DNA of 64,000 nucleotides, taken from assembly GCF_032154225.1 (NCBI RefSeq), contig NZ_JALDYF010000018.1, positions 16,721 through 80,720 on the forward strand, given 5' to 3'. The position numbers and the translations under genes are program-made. Below, piece after piece: positions 1 to 8,511 of this stretch. The notes beneath the pieces are model-generated. The model did not search any database and was not told where the DNA came from. It saw only the letters and a list, made by a program, of their open reading frames with translations. The stretch's first letter is position 1. Each line of letters starts with the position of its first letter. Source of the DNA: Psychrobacillus sp032154225 (GTDB lineage Bacteria > Bacillota > Bacilli > Bacillales_A > Planococcaceae).

Positions 1-471
1 CTTCAAAGAAATAACCGATTATCCATATTACTAATCCTATATAATCCAGTATGCCTAGACCTTCAGTAGTTGAAACATTTGTCCGTAAAATAGGTTGTGC
101 AATAATATAAAGCAATAATATAAAGCAATACTAACTGTAGTACGTAGACGTTTAAAAATATTTTAAGATAGACGAATTCGGTTCCCCACCGCTTCCTCAT
201 ATTTACATAGCGATAATCCTCCGGTTTACTCCAATTCCTCTGAAATAAATAGTATGCTAAACGAACTCCCCAAAGAAGGGTCAAAACCGTTATAAGAGTT
301 GCTCGGTCAGTTTGGAAACGGGCAGCAAAATAACTATAAATAGCAGCTATAACAAATTCTAATCCTATGCAATGTCGACTAAACCATCATTTCTCTTCTT
401 TTGAGCAATCAGAAAGAAAATGATAAAAAAGAGCAATAAAACAAAAATGTACCAGCATAAACATTTATCAT
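1..471 (-). pseudogene. DUF1295 (steroid 5-alpha-reductase-like) membrane protein, broken, runs off left edge
   Basis: The reverse strand encodes parts typical of the DUF1295 integral membrane oxidoreductase family: an N-terminal hydrophobic stretch, a GLVDIAW-like segment, then WGVRLAYYLFQRN and EDYRYVNMRKRWG, and an exit segment containing LDYIGLVIWIIGYFFE at the window edge. A good ribosome binding site (AAAGGAGG) lies just upstream of an ATG at 471. No single frame spans the gene. There is a frame change within the first 15 codons, another at the GCATAGGATT run near 363, where one base seems lost, and a third at a 13-base tandem duplication at 101-126. Removing one copy of that duplication restores reading into the family's C-terminal half. 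I conclude it is an inactivated gene, not a start-site problem. The family assignment is from recognition of the motif; its substrate is unknown. Confidence 0.75.
101..126. repeat. 13-base tandem duplication inside the DUF1295 gene
   Basis: The unit aataatataaagc occurs twice head to tail (101-113 and 114-126), followed by a third partial copy (aata). Because 13 is not a multiple of 3, it shifts the frame of the DUF1295 gene. With one copy deleted the reverse-strand reading goes through QLVLLYIIAQPILRTNV, as expected for the family. Confidence 0.9.
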
Positions 472-484
472 TAAAGAACCTCCT

Positions 485-2272
485 TTAATCTGTTACTAAT
501 GCGATTGCAACGCAGCCCATACCAGCATTCATAGCTACTATTGAAGAAATTTCCGTAATATATTCAGGTCTTCTCCCTATAAGAGAAGTAAAAATCTGTT
601 CGTATTCATTCGCACGATTAATCGCATCTGCATGAACAATAGAATAGCTGACAATTTTCTTCCTATCGGAAATTTCTTTCATCAAAGCTTCAATTCTCTT
701 TGTATTAGCTTTCAAACAAAGGGATTTACCAATAACAATACCTTCACCACTTCTATCAATCGATACAACTGGCTTTAAATTAAGTATTTTCGCGGCAAAA
801 CCTGTGTGCTTTTTTGTTCGCCCAGAACTTACCATGTATTTTAACGTGTCTACACTCACAAATATTTTTGTATTTTCAATCGTATCGTAGATAGTCTTTT
901 TAATTTCTTTTAGCTCTTTACCTTTATCAATTTCTTGCGCAGCCTTTAAAACGACAGGTCCTTGTCCTCCAGAATTCAACTTTGAATCTATTACAGTAAT
1001 TTTTTCACCAACACTATCAATATTTTTTGCCGCATTGGCTATCGTTTCGAATGTTCCACTCATTTTCTTAGAAACAGTAATAACTATTACTGATTCATAG
1101 TAAGGAACTATAGATTTCAAAAAATTTTCTGCGGCTTTTACAGTTGGTTGAGAATACGTTGGGTAGTTATTCGGATCATTCATTGTTTCATATAAAAAAG
1201 AAGGACTTATCGTAACTTTATCTAAATAACTACTGTCCCAATGAGAAGATTCAAAGGGATCATATGAACTTGATAGTTATCCATCGCTTCTTTTGGCAAG
1301 TCGGCAATCGAATCTGTCACAAGTGCAATCTTATACTTTCTTGCATGTACAGTTTCAAATTGTCTTTGCATATCATCTACCATCTGTTGTACAACATTTC
1401 CAAATCCCCTTAATCTCTCCAATACAACTGCTGGGGTGTTTGTATGAATATGAATTCTTACTCTCGTTGGTCCTCCAGCAACAATCAATGAATCTCCATA
1501 GTCTTGCAATGCACTTTTTATAGATTCTAATTCCATTTGAGTACCTTTAAGCAGTATCTTTGTACAATACCTATAGCTTAAATCGTCATTTTCACTTACA
1601 TGAATATTATGGTCCTCATATTCATCACCGGCCGCAATATATTCTGATACATTATTTTCAGGAGACATAAAGTAACTAGTCATCCCTTCAAGGAAATAGA
1701 CAAATCCTTTCCCACCAGCGTCTACAACTAAAGCATCTTTCAATGCTTTTAGTTTATCTGTCTTCGCGTTAAGTGATTGAACCGCAACTTCTAAAGAAAT
1801 GCTAAATAGTTGAGCAACATCAGTCGCGCGATCTTTCAGCAGATTAATAGATTTACTCCAATCATACATAACCGTAATAATTGTTCCTTCAACAGGGTTA
1901 GATATAGATTCATAAGTTTGATTAATTCCATAATTTACAGCTTTTGAAAAATCAGCTAAAGATACTTTCTTCTCTTCAGTCAACCCATTGTGAATTCCAT
2001 TCAAAAATTGTGCAAATATGATTCCAGAGTTTCCTCTTGCACCAGTCAATGCTGCATCTGCAATTGACTCCATAGTTTTTTTAGAGATTTTGCGATTACC
2101 ATTTCATCCATAATAAATTGCATTTTAAATGACAAGTTTGTCCAAGTATCGTTATCCGCAACTGGAAATACATTTAATTTATTGAGCTCATTCTTTTTAT
2201 TTATAGTGGCTTTTTTGCACCTGCGATAAAACCATAGTATAATTTTTCACTCGTTATGCATTCACTATTCAC
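485..2272 (-). pseudogene. DAK2-DegV fusion protein, frameshifted
   Basis: The N-terminal half resembles a DhaL/DAK2 phosphatase domain (NKLNVFPVADNDTWTNL, then ADAALTGARGNSGIIFAQFL). The C-terminal half is a DegV fatty-acid-binding domain (KIALVTDSIADLPKE, then VTVSKKMSGTFE and VVSIDRSGEG). Such fusions of about 590 residues are common in Firmicutes. Here the gene is split: between the two long open segments an extra base near 1215 separates IPLNLLIGT from SYLDKVTISPSF, and at least two more frame changes fall at A-runs near 2078 and 2216. A GTG at 2272 is the most upstream plausible start. The DAK nucleotide-binding motif normally reads DGDTG; here it is DNDTW, so a functional residue was also lost. 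Both parts point to decay. Had only one frameshift been present, a sequencing error would have been the simpler explanation. Confidence 0.8.
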
Positions 2273-2350
2273 TTCATATCACCGCTTTTCACAGATAATT
2301 TTATAGCACTAATATGGTTTTATATATTAACTTTATTTCGTCAGCGGTCC

Positions 2351-3022
2351 TTATTTCACTTGCTCAAGTACACCATCAGTCATTTTGTACACTTTGTCGA
2401 AGTATTCTACCAAACGAACATCATGCGTGACTACAATCGTTGTAGTTTTTTTGTTCTTTGTTTCATTTTTCAGTAGCTCCATTACTTCATAGGCACGGTC
2501 TGAGTCTAGAGAAGCTGTTGGTTCATCAGCTAAAATAATGGATGGGTTACTATATAATGCTTTAGCAATTGCAACTCGTTGACGTTCACCACCTGACAAA
2601 TCCGCTGGATACTTGGCCCGTAAGTCACTAATTCCCAAGTCCTCATATAACTCTTCAAGTTGGCTTTTGGTCATATTCTCTTTCTTCACTTTGTCTAATA
2701 ACTTCAACTGATTAGCTACAGTTAAGAATGGTACAAGATTGGACGCCTGTAAAATGAAGCCAATTTCCTTTAGCCTAATTTTTGAACGTTCTTTCTCATT
2801 TAAATCCGCCAGATTTTTCTTATTAATAATTACATCACCTGATGTAGGTGTTAAAAGCCCTCCAACTATAGTCAGGAAAGTACTTTTCCCAGAACCAGAC
2901 GGGCCAATAATAGCTATCAACTCTCCTTTATCTGCAGAAAAGTTAGTTACTTTCATTGCTTCCACTTGTTTATGTCCACTACCAAATGTCTTTTTCACTT
3001 GTTTTAATTCTAAAACTACCAT
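2351..3022 (-). CDS. ABC transporter ATP-binding protein, MacB/LolD/HrtA type
   Basis: The 223-residue ATPase has a Walker A GPSGSGKST (residues 40-48), a Q-loop (FILQASN), the signature LSGGERQRVAIAK, a Walker B ending ILADEPTASLD and the switch histidine in VVTHD. This is the MacB/LolD/HrtA group, whose members work with an FtsX-like permease to move lipids, haem or peptides out of the membrane by a mechanotransmission mechanism rather than by classical transport. The permease gene lies immediately upstream on the same strand (3 bases apart). A close paralogue of the pair sits at 46141-47883. The substrate cannot be told from sequence. No terminator is obvious after the stop. Confidence 0.9.
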   Translation of the reverse strand: MVVLELKQVKKTFGSGHKQVEAMKVTNFSADKGELIAIIGPSGSGKSTFLTIVGGLLTPTSGDVIINKKNLADLNEKERSKIRLKEIGFILQASNLVPFLTVANQLKLLDKVKKENMTKSQLEELYEDLGISDLRAKYPADLSGGERQRVAIAKALYSNPSIILADEPTASLDSDRAYEVMELLKNETKNKKTTTIVVTHDVRLVEYFDKVYKMTDGVLEQVK

Positions 3023-3025
3023 TCT

Positions 3026-4093
3026 TTACCCCCCTATCGCTTTCAACGGATCAATCCGAACAATTGTAAGAACTGAAAACACCGCACCCATTATTGCAAC
3101 TACAATCAAAACTAACCCATAGATCAACATTCTCATCAAATCAAATGCTACTGGCACCGCACTTGGCAAAAAAGCACCGGTTACTAAAGTTAATGCGAAA
3201 CCGACAGATACTCCAATTACAGCTAATATGAATGTTTGCGCAATGACTGAGCGCGACAAATAGTTATTTGATATACCTTGTGCTTTCATGACACCGAACA
3301 TGCTGATCTTTTGCACGGTCAAAACGTACAGAAATATTGCTACAATTACAGCTGAAATAACAAAAAGGAAATAAATCATGAAATTTAATGTCAAACTTTG
3401 TTCCGTGTATCCTGGTAAACTCCGTATAAACGTTTCGATTTCAATCACTTCTAATGATTCATTAGTAGTAATTGCTGCTAGGTTATCGTCACGAATAACT
3501 ATTCCATTTACTTTTTCTTTATTTACATCTGCTGCCTCACCGAATTTTACGCGATTGAAAGTTTCCAAATCACCATACAAAACTGGAGCTGCATTAAATC
3601 TTGCTTTGTCTGTAAATCCAACAATTGTTAAGACTTCTGAAGATGAAGATAAGCTCAATTCATCCCCTATTTTAAATCCATCTTCTTTTAATGCATCACT
3701 TGCAATGACTTCGTTACCTTCCTTAAATACATCACCTTCTGTCACTTCGGGCATTATGAATTCATCTTTATTTATCCCGAAAATTGAAACATTCGTCTTT
3801 TGATAACCATTTCCTGCAACAAGATTTATTTGAGCAATTACAGCAACTTCTTTTACATCAATGTCTTTTGCATCTTCCACTGTTAAGGAGGATTGGTTAA
3901 TGCTCTTATCCGATTCCTCTGTTAGAACGATAGCTGTTGCTTTCCATTTATCTACTGATTCTCGATTCAGATTTTCCAAGCCTGTTGCAAGTCCAGATAG
4001 AAAAAATACTAAATAAGATACAAGCATTAACACACCAATGATTAACGTAAAGCGTAATTTATTTTTCTTAACTTCATTTATTGCTAAAAACAT
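3026..4093 (-). CDS. FtsX-like ABC transporter permease, HrtB type
   Basis: The 355-residue protein has the MacB-fold topology: one N-terminal transmembrane helix (about 15-37), a large extracytoplasmic domain (about 38-230), then three helices (about 235-345) separated by short loops. The C-terminus ends VRIDPLKAIGG, a typical FtsX-family ending. It is co-transcribed with the ATPase that follows. It closely resembles the permease at 46816-47883 over its whole length, including the unusual sentence-like match KIDPLKAIGG at the end. Unlike that copy, no TetR gene or TGACA-N4-TGTCA palindrome precedes it; instead the upstream region (4094-4266) is shared with a divergent EAL gene and carries TGTATA-type boxes. 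Substrate unknown; export of a toxic small molecule is a guess from the family. Confidence 0.88.
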   Translation of the reverse strand: MFLAINEVKKNKLRFTLIIGVLMLVSYLVFFLSGLATGLENLNRESVDKWKATAIVLTEESDKSINQSSLTVEDAKDIDVKEVAVIAQINLVAGNGYQKTNVSIFGINKDEFIMPEVTEGDVFKEGNEVIASDALKEDGFKIGDELSLSSSSEVLTIVGFTDKARFNAAPVLYGDLETFNRVKFGEAADVNKEKVNGIVIRDDNLAAITTNESLEVIEIETFIRSLPGYTEQSLTLNFMIYFLFVISAVIVAIFLYVLTVQKISMFGVMKAQGISNNYLSRSVIAQTFILAVIGVSVGFALTLVTGAFLPSAVPVAFDLMRMLIYGLVLIVVAIMGAVFSVLTIVRIDPLKAIGG

Positions 4094-4175
4094 TGACTCA
4101 CACCCTTAGTTGATTATTTTATTTAGTTTATTAATTTAATTATTAACAGAGTTATAAATCGTTGTCAAACGTTTG

Positions 4176-4224
4176 TATACCATTAAATGCAAAACGTTAT
4201 ACAAATAAACAGGGTTTGTATATA
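4176..4224. promoter_or_regulatory. Candidate CarH/LitR-type operator boxes
   Basis: In the divergent promoter region between the ABC permease and the EAL gene are TGTATA (4176-4181), TATACA (4200-4205) and TGTATA (4219-4224). The first two are separated by 18 bases, the same arrangement as at 5282-5311 upstream of the MerR-B12 gene. MerR-B12 regulators of the CarH/LitR family are known to bind TGTACA-like repeats. That the regulator at 5360 binds here is inference. Confidence 0.45.
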
Positions 4225-4266
4225 CTAATTTGACACTATTTCAAACATAAATTAGGAGGAATTTCT

Positions 4267-5253
4267 ATGCACAAATGCACTTCATGTAGCCCAACAGAGA
4301 TATTTTATAAAATCCTTATTTCCGGAGAAAGTAATTTATCTCACCCTCCTCAACTACAGTCATATAGACTTATTAGTAAACTGTCGTGATAATATCATTG
4401 TTGTAAAAGAAACTGCTGTTGCAGATTTATATGAATATTTAAACGATGTAATGGAAGTGACTTCGATTTTCTTTAAAACGTATAGAAATAAATGGAATCC
4501 TATCAACAAAGTAGTTGAATTACTAGAATTAAAATGGATTGATCAGGTGATACTCCAGAATAGTGTCGATTTCCATATACAACCTATCGTTACGAAGAAC
4601 AAAGAAGTTTTTGCTTATGAAATGTTAGCTCGATTTCGGGATGATAACGGTAATTCAGTTTCACCAATGGAAGTATTTTCAGCGGCGAAAAAACAAAATC
4701 GCACTTATGCGCTAGATCATGTTTGCCGAATGAATGCGGTAAGAAAAGCCGCTTCAATTAGTCATAGAAAAGTTTTTATAAACTTCCTTCCAACTTCCAT
4801 TTACTCACCAGAACATTGCCTAAGAACAACAGTTCATCTAGCAAATCAGTTGGGTATCCCTTTTTCACAATTAGTATTTGAAGTAGTAGAAACTGAAAGT
4901 GTGAATGATATAGAACACTTAAAAAAATATTATTGTATTACAGAGAAAAAGGTTGGCAATATGCTTTAGATGATGTAGGAGAAGGCTTTAGCACAATTGA
5001 ATTACTCGAACAATTAATGCCAAATTATATGAGGCTAGATATGAAGTTTGTACAAGGATTTTCCCGTGACCTTACTAAGCAGGCGGCTGCCAAAAAGTTT
5101 CTAATGACCGCATTACAAGTTGGAGCAAGTCCCCTTGCTGAAGGTGTTGAAGAGAAAGAAGACTTTGAATGGCTTAAAGAGGTTGGATATGAATTAATCC
5201 AAGGGTATTTATTTGGAAAGCCTGGCCCAATACAAACAGACCTAGATTTATAA
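4267..5253 (+). pseudogene. EAL-domain c-di-GMP phosphodiesterase, two frameshifts
   Basis: A strong ribosome binding site (TTAGGAGGA) precedes the ATG at 4267 (MHKCTSCSPTE). Reading stops at a TGA near 4388, but the neighbouring frame continues with VNCRDNIIVVKETAVADLYEYL. A second break falls at an A7 run (4921-4927), where EHLKK ends and REKGWQYALDDVGEGFS resumes in another frame. Joined, the three parts give an N-terminal region with a CxxC pair and a complete EAL domain: EMLARF in place of EALLR, FINFLP, FEVVETE, ALDDVG, RLDMKF and LAEGVEE. Catalytic acidic residues and the lysine are recognisable, so the ancestor was probably an active phosphodiesterase. Whether both shifts are real or one is a homopolymer sequencing error cannot be settled from this copy. 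The gene sits between the ABC pair and the MerR-B12 regulator and has that regulator's putative boxes in its promoter. Confidence 0.8.
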
Positions 5254-5281
5254 TAAATTAATGCGTGATTGCATATTTCCC

Positions 5282-5311
5282 TGTACAATGTTTAAATTAT
5301 AACGTTATACA
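5282..5311. promoter_or_regulatory. Candidate autoregulatory CarH/LitR-type boxes
   Basis: TGTACA (5282-5287) and TATACA (5306-5311) lie 18 bases apart and about 50-75 bases upstream of the MerR-B12 start codon. The sequence aacgttatacaaa is nearly repeated at 4195-4207 in the other promoter region. This fits autoregulation, which is usual in this family, but is inferred. Confidence 0.45.
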
Positions 5312-5359
5312 AAACAGCAAAAATACTTACACTTATTTTTAGTTTCTAGAAAGGATGTA

Positions 5360-6274
5360 ATGAATATTATGATCCCATCAAATATAAACGGAATGTATTT
5401 GATACAACAAGTTTCTGACATGACAGGATTATCCAAACAAGTTATCCGCAAATGGGAAGAACGTTATAATCTTTTACAACCTAAAAGATTAGAAAACGGT
5501 TATCGTGTATACAGTGACATAGATATCAACAACCTCTTGAGCGTCAAGGCTCTCTCAAGGCAAGGACACTCCATCAAGCAAGCTGTGGAACTTACAAAAG
5601 AAAGAAGTATCGTATTAGATATTGTTCCTGATCATTTAATTTCAATTCAACACCAAGAAACGCTTAATGCTTATGTTTTTCAGCTTCTCGAAAAAGGTAC
5701 TCATTGTGATGAATTGGAACTAAACTTAATATTGCAGCAAGCTTACTATTCCTTTGGATTAGCCGATTTTTTAACCTCCGTTATAATTCCATTTTTAAAC
5801 GAGGTTGGAAACAGATGGGATAGGAAGGAGTGGAGCGAGTACCAAGAGTCTGTTTCAAGTCTGATCGTACGAGACTTTTTAGTACAAATTCGTCGTAACT
5901 TTCAATGCCGTGAGGATGCACCTTTAATATTAGGTGCATGTCTTCCTCATGAACGGCATGAAATACCTTTGCATATACTCTTATTGCAATTTATGATGAA
6001 AGGCTGGAAAACAATATTGGTAGGCGCATCTCCGGCTTCCGGCTCTGTAGAATCATTGATAGGCAAATTGAAACCAGCAAAAGTACTACTATCAGCTACT
6101 ACAATGGCTCCTTTTGATAATGATCCGAATTTATTAAAAAATTTAGATCAGTTTGCCTTGGCTAATAAACAAATTGATTTTTACCTTGGAGGGCTAGGTG
6201 CAATTGAGTATGCAAAGAACAAGACACTTTTGGCAATTCGCGTTACCAATTCGATTGAAGAAACTTTAAGCTAA
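5360..6274 (+). CDS. MerR-family regulator with B12-binding domain (CarH/LitR-like)
   Basis: The 304-residue protein has a MerR winged helix at residues 12-80 (SDMTGLSKQVIRKWEERYNLL, RVYSDIDINNLL), a four-helix B12-cap domain (about 95-180) and a Rossmann-like cobalamin-binding domain (about 185-300). The expected base-off ligand is His200 in the ERHE motif. Family members use adenosylcobalamin as a light sensor and repress carotenoid, photolyase or related genes in the dark. The cap motif is W-x9-E-H in light-sensing members; here it reads W153-x9-E163-S164 and residue 154 is Asp, so two histidine positions used in the Thermus protein are missing. Light sensing is therefore uncertain. Start chosen at 5360, after AAAGG. 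It is followed 26 bases later by a membrane protein gene, probably in the same operon. Confidence 0.85.
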   Translation: MNIMIPSNINGMYLIQQVSDMTGLSKQVIRKWEERYNLLQPKRLENGYRVYSDIDINNLLSVKALSRQGHSIKQAVELTKERSIVLDIVPDHLISIQHQETLNAYVFQLLEKGTHCDELELNLILQQAYYSFGLADFLTSVIIPFLNEVGNRWDRKEWSEYQESVSSLIVRDFLVQIRRNFQCREDAPLILGACLPHERHEIPLHILLLQFMMKGWKTILVGASPASGSVESLIGKLKPAKVLLSATTMAPFDNDPNLLKNLDQFALANKQIDFYLGGLGAIEYAKNKTLLAIRVTNSIEETLS

Positions 6275-6300
6275 TATAATCTTAAAATTGGAGTGGCGCG

Positions 6301-6750
6301 ATGTTATTAACTAAGCAAGGTTTACAAAAAGCTTTTATCTATGGACTAATATCTGGTTTATTCTTAGCTGTATTCTTGAAAATGGTTGAGAAAATTACTC
6401 AGCTAAAAGTTTACACACTATTATTAAACATCGATTATATTCCTTATATCAATACTTTCGTTTTTCCTGAATTGATAGAAGTCGGTTTTCATTTAATTGT
6501 CTCAATAGCTTTAGCAATTGGTTTGTATCTATCGCTCGTTTATAAAAATATTTTTTCACGAACAAAAATCATTTTTTTGTGTATCTTCGTCTGTTTTTTT
6601 ATTGGTCTAATGCTATTCCCTACTACCATGTTTTCTGACAAAACCCCTCAATTCACAAGTATCCCCTCTTTTTCATACTGGATTGTGGGGCATGTCATGT
6701 ATGGTTATATTATAGGCGTATTATTTGCTCGTTATTTAGCCCCAAAATAA
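6301..6750 (+). CDS. Unrecognised four-helix membrane protein
   Basis: The 149-residue product has about four hydrophobic segments (roughly 10-30, 58-78, 88-108 and 125-145), few charges and no signal peptide cleavage site. I do not recognise its family. It has a GGAG ribosome binding site and follows the MerR-B12 regulator by 26 bases on the same strand, so the two are likely co-transcribed and the protein may be a target or partner of that regulator. The C-terminus HVMYGYIIGVLFARYLAP places a small-residue helix at the end, as in several uncharacterised Bacillales membrane proteins. Confidence 0.75.
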   Translation: MLLTKQGLQKAFIYGLISGLFLAVFLKMVEKITQLKVYTLLLNIDYIPYINTFVFPELIEVGFHLIVSIALAIGLYLSLVYKNIFSRTKIIFLCIFVCFFIGLMLFPTTMFSDKTPQFTSIPSFSYWIVGHVMYGYIIGVLFARYLAPK

Positions 6751-6812
6751 TTTCCATTAATTCACCATTAAAATGATATAGGGCGATACCCTTTTCCAAT
6801 CAAAATAATCAC

Positions 6813-7301
6813 TTAAAATTGGTCTTTTACGTGATAAAAAATATAACGTGTTTGAGGAGTATGTGCATAAGAACTAGTGTAATCCCAGTATCTGTTCCTA
6901 CTATTATTTGTATGCGCATTTACATACGGCATCCCATTAAAAATACTTGTCACAATAGTTGAATGGTCGTACCTTCCATCGCCTTCAAAATCATAAAAAA
7001 TAAGATCCCCGAGTTCGAGTTTACTAGGAGAGTCAACTTGAGTCGCTTGCAAACCAATTGTTGAACCCGCCAAATACCACCTTAGAGAATGTGGAGTACT
7101 CCAGCTCAGGCTCCACTTATTATTTCCTAGCCACCATCCCTTCTCCCTATTTGGCATTCCTCTCATAGGTGCACCTCCAGCCAGTAAACATTGTGAAACA
7201 AAGTTCGTACAATCTACGTCAAATACAGGGAACGCAGGATTGTAGCTGTTCCACCAAGTTTCTGCATATGCGACGGCAGCGGCACGATTATACGTAGCCA
7301 A
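6813..7301 (-). CDS. Amidase-domain (Amidase_6, papain-like fold) protein
   Basis: The sequence shows the Amidase_6 pattern: YNRAAAVAYAETWWNSYNP, the catalytic-cysteine motif DVDCTNFVSQCL with AGG-APM after it, LGDLIFYDF, the histidine motif DHSTIV, and NAHTNNSRNRYW. The family is thought to hydrolyse amide bonds of peptidoglycan or related substrates; the usual longer members carry a signal peptide and an N-terminal domain. I place the start at TTG 7301, 8 bases after AAAGGAG; the ATG six codons further upstream overlaps that ribosome binding site. The resulting 162-residue protein has no signal peptide, so it is either cytoplasmic or exported in an unusual way. It converges with the membrane protein gene; no clear terminator lies between them. 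Confidence 0.82.
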   Translation of the reverse strand: MATYNRAAAVAYAETWWNSYNPAFPVFDVDCTNFVSQCLLAGGAPMRGMPNREKGWWLGNNKWSLSWSTPHSLRWYLAGSTIGLQATQVDSPSKLELGDLIFYDFEGDGRYDHSTIVTSIFNGMPYVNAHTNNSRNRYWDYTSSYAHTPQTRYIFYHVKDQF

Positions 7302-7407
7302 ATTTTCAGCTCCTTTCATTTTGTTTTTATGATTTCAAAGGAAATATATGCTAATATTAATTCAATCATGTTAGATAGGAACTACTTTATTGAAAGGAAG
7401 ATGGCTG

Positions 7408-8430
7408 ATGAAACAACATGCAGAAAAAGAAATTACAGAACCTACTTTGTTGTGCGATGCAAAAGGTAATTTGAATCCAAAAGCGATTGGATTTGCCAGA
7501 AAGCCTCTCATCGAAAGTAACTTAAAAGGCCACTACATGCGCAAGAAAAAATGGAATTATTGGTGTGTATTTGGAGATGAAATACTTTTTTCAGCAACAA
7601 TCAGTCATTTGGATTATGCTGCAGTTTGCTTTGTTTACTTTTTAAATTATGAAACGCAAAGATATGTAGAAAAAACAATTACCATTCCTTTATCCAATAA
7701 ACTCAAAATGCCTTCTAACGTTCTAGAAAGTGTCCAACTACATTCAAAAGAGATGTCTATTCAACTTCTATGTATTCAAGATGAGACACATATGACTGTA
7801 ACAATTCCTGATTTTGATGGGGAGTTATTACATGCAGACTTACATATTTCACATCCACCAGAAGACGATTCGTTAAATGTTGTTATTCCATGGAATCGAA
7901 CGCAATTTCAATTCACAGCGAAGCATCATTTATTGCCTACTACTGGTTTTGTAAAAATCGGAGACTCCCGTTTCTCGTTTCATGCCGAAGATAATTTTTC
8001 TGTTCTTGATTATGGTCGTGGCGTTTGGCCAAGGGAAGCTGTTTGGAATTGGGGGTTTGCTTCACAGAAGGTCGGTCCGAAACGAATCGGGTTGAATTTG
8101 GGTGGTAAGTGGACGGATGGTACGGGTATGACGGAAAATGCCATTTTTATTGATGGCAAGCTGACGAAAATCCATGAGGACTTATTGTTTGAATATGATC
8201 CAAAAGATTTTATGAAACCATGGACAGTCAAAACGAAATTTTCAAACGATGTCAATTTATCCTTTTCTCCTTTTTATCATCGAGTTGCGAAGACAGATGC
8301 AAAACTCGTTAAGTCAGAAGTCCACCAAATGATGGGGTATTACAACGGAAAAATTCAGTTGGAGAACGGGCCAACACTTGTCATCCAACAGTTACTAGGA
8401 TGTATCGAAGAGCATAAAGCAAAATGGTAA
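7408..8430 (+). CDS. DUF2804 domain protein
   Basis: The 340-residue protein matches the DUF2804 pattern along its whole length: ITEPTLLCDAKGNLNPKAIGFARKP near the start, KRKEW-like KKKWNYWCVF, the central DYGRGVWPREAVWNWGFAS and IGLNLGGKWTDGTGMTENAIFIDGK. The function of DUF2804 is not established; it has a lipocalin/AttH-like appearance (rich in beta strands, tryptophans at strand ends). The start is ATG 7408, 7 bases after AAAGGAAG; an in-frame TTG at 7390 has no ribosome binding site. It stands alone between the divergent amidase and a long repeat-filled gap, and its last codons form one copy of a 19-base direct repeat. Confidence 0.85.
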   Translation: MKQHAEKEITEPTLLCDAKGNLNPKAIGFARKPLIESNLKGHYMRKKKWNYWCVFGDEILFSATISHLDYAAVCFVYFLNYETQRYVEKTITIPLSNKLKMPSNVLESVQLHSKEMSIQLLCIQDETHMTVTIPDFDGELLHADLHISHPPEDDSLNVVIPWNRTQFQFTAKHHLLPTTGFVKIGDSRFSFHAEDNFSVLDYGRGVWPREAVWNWGFASQKVGPKRIGLNLGGKWTDGTGMTENAIFIDGKLTKIHEDLLFEYDPKDFMKPWTVKTKFSNDVNLSFSPFYHRVAKTDAKLVKSEVHQMMGYYNGKIQLENGPTLVIQQLLGCIEEHKAKW

Positions 8431-8484
8431 ATTGCTTTTTTGCGACGAGTAACCGCAGGAGCCACTAAAGCAAAATGGTAAATT
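8415..8484. repeat. 19-base direct repeat spanning the DUF2804 stop codon
   Basis: The sequence taaagcaaaatggtaaatt occurs at 8415-8433 (last codons and stop of the DUF2804 gene) and again at 8466-8484, 51 bases later. This looks like a local duplication of the gene end or the footprint of an insertion into it. Confidence 0.85.
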
Positions 8485-8511
8485 TCCAGCTCGCTGCGGG
8501 CTTCATATTAG

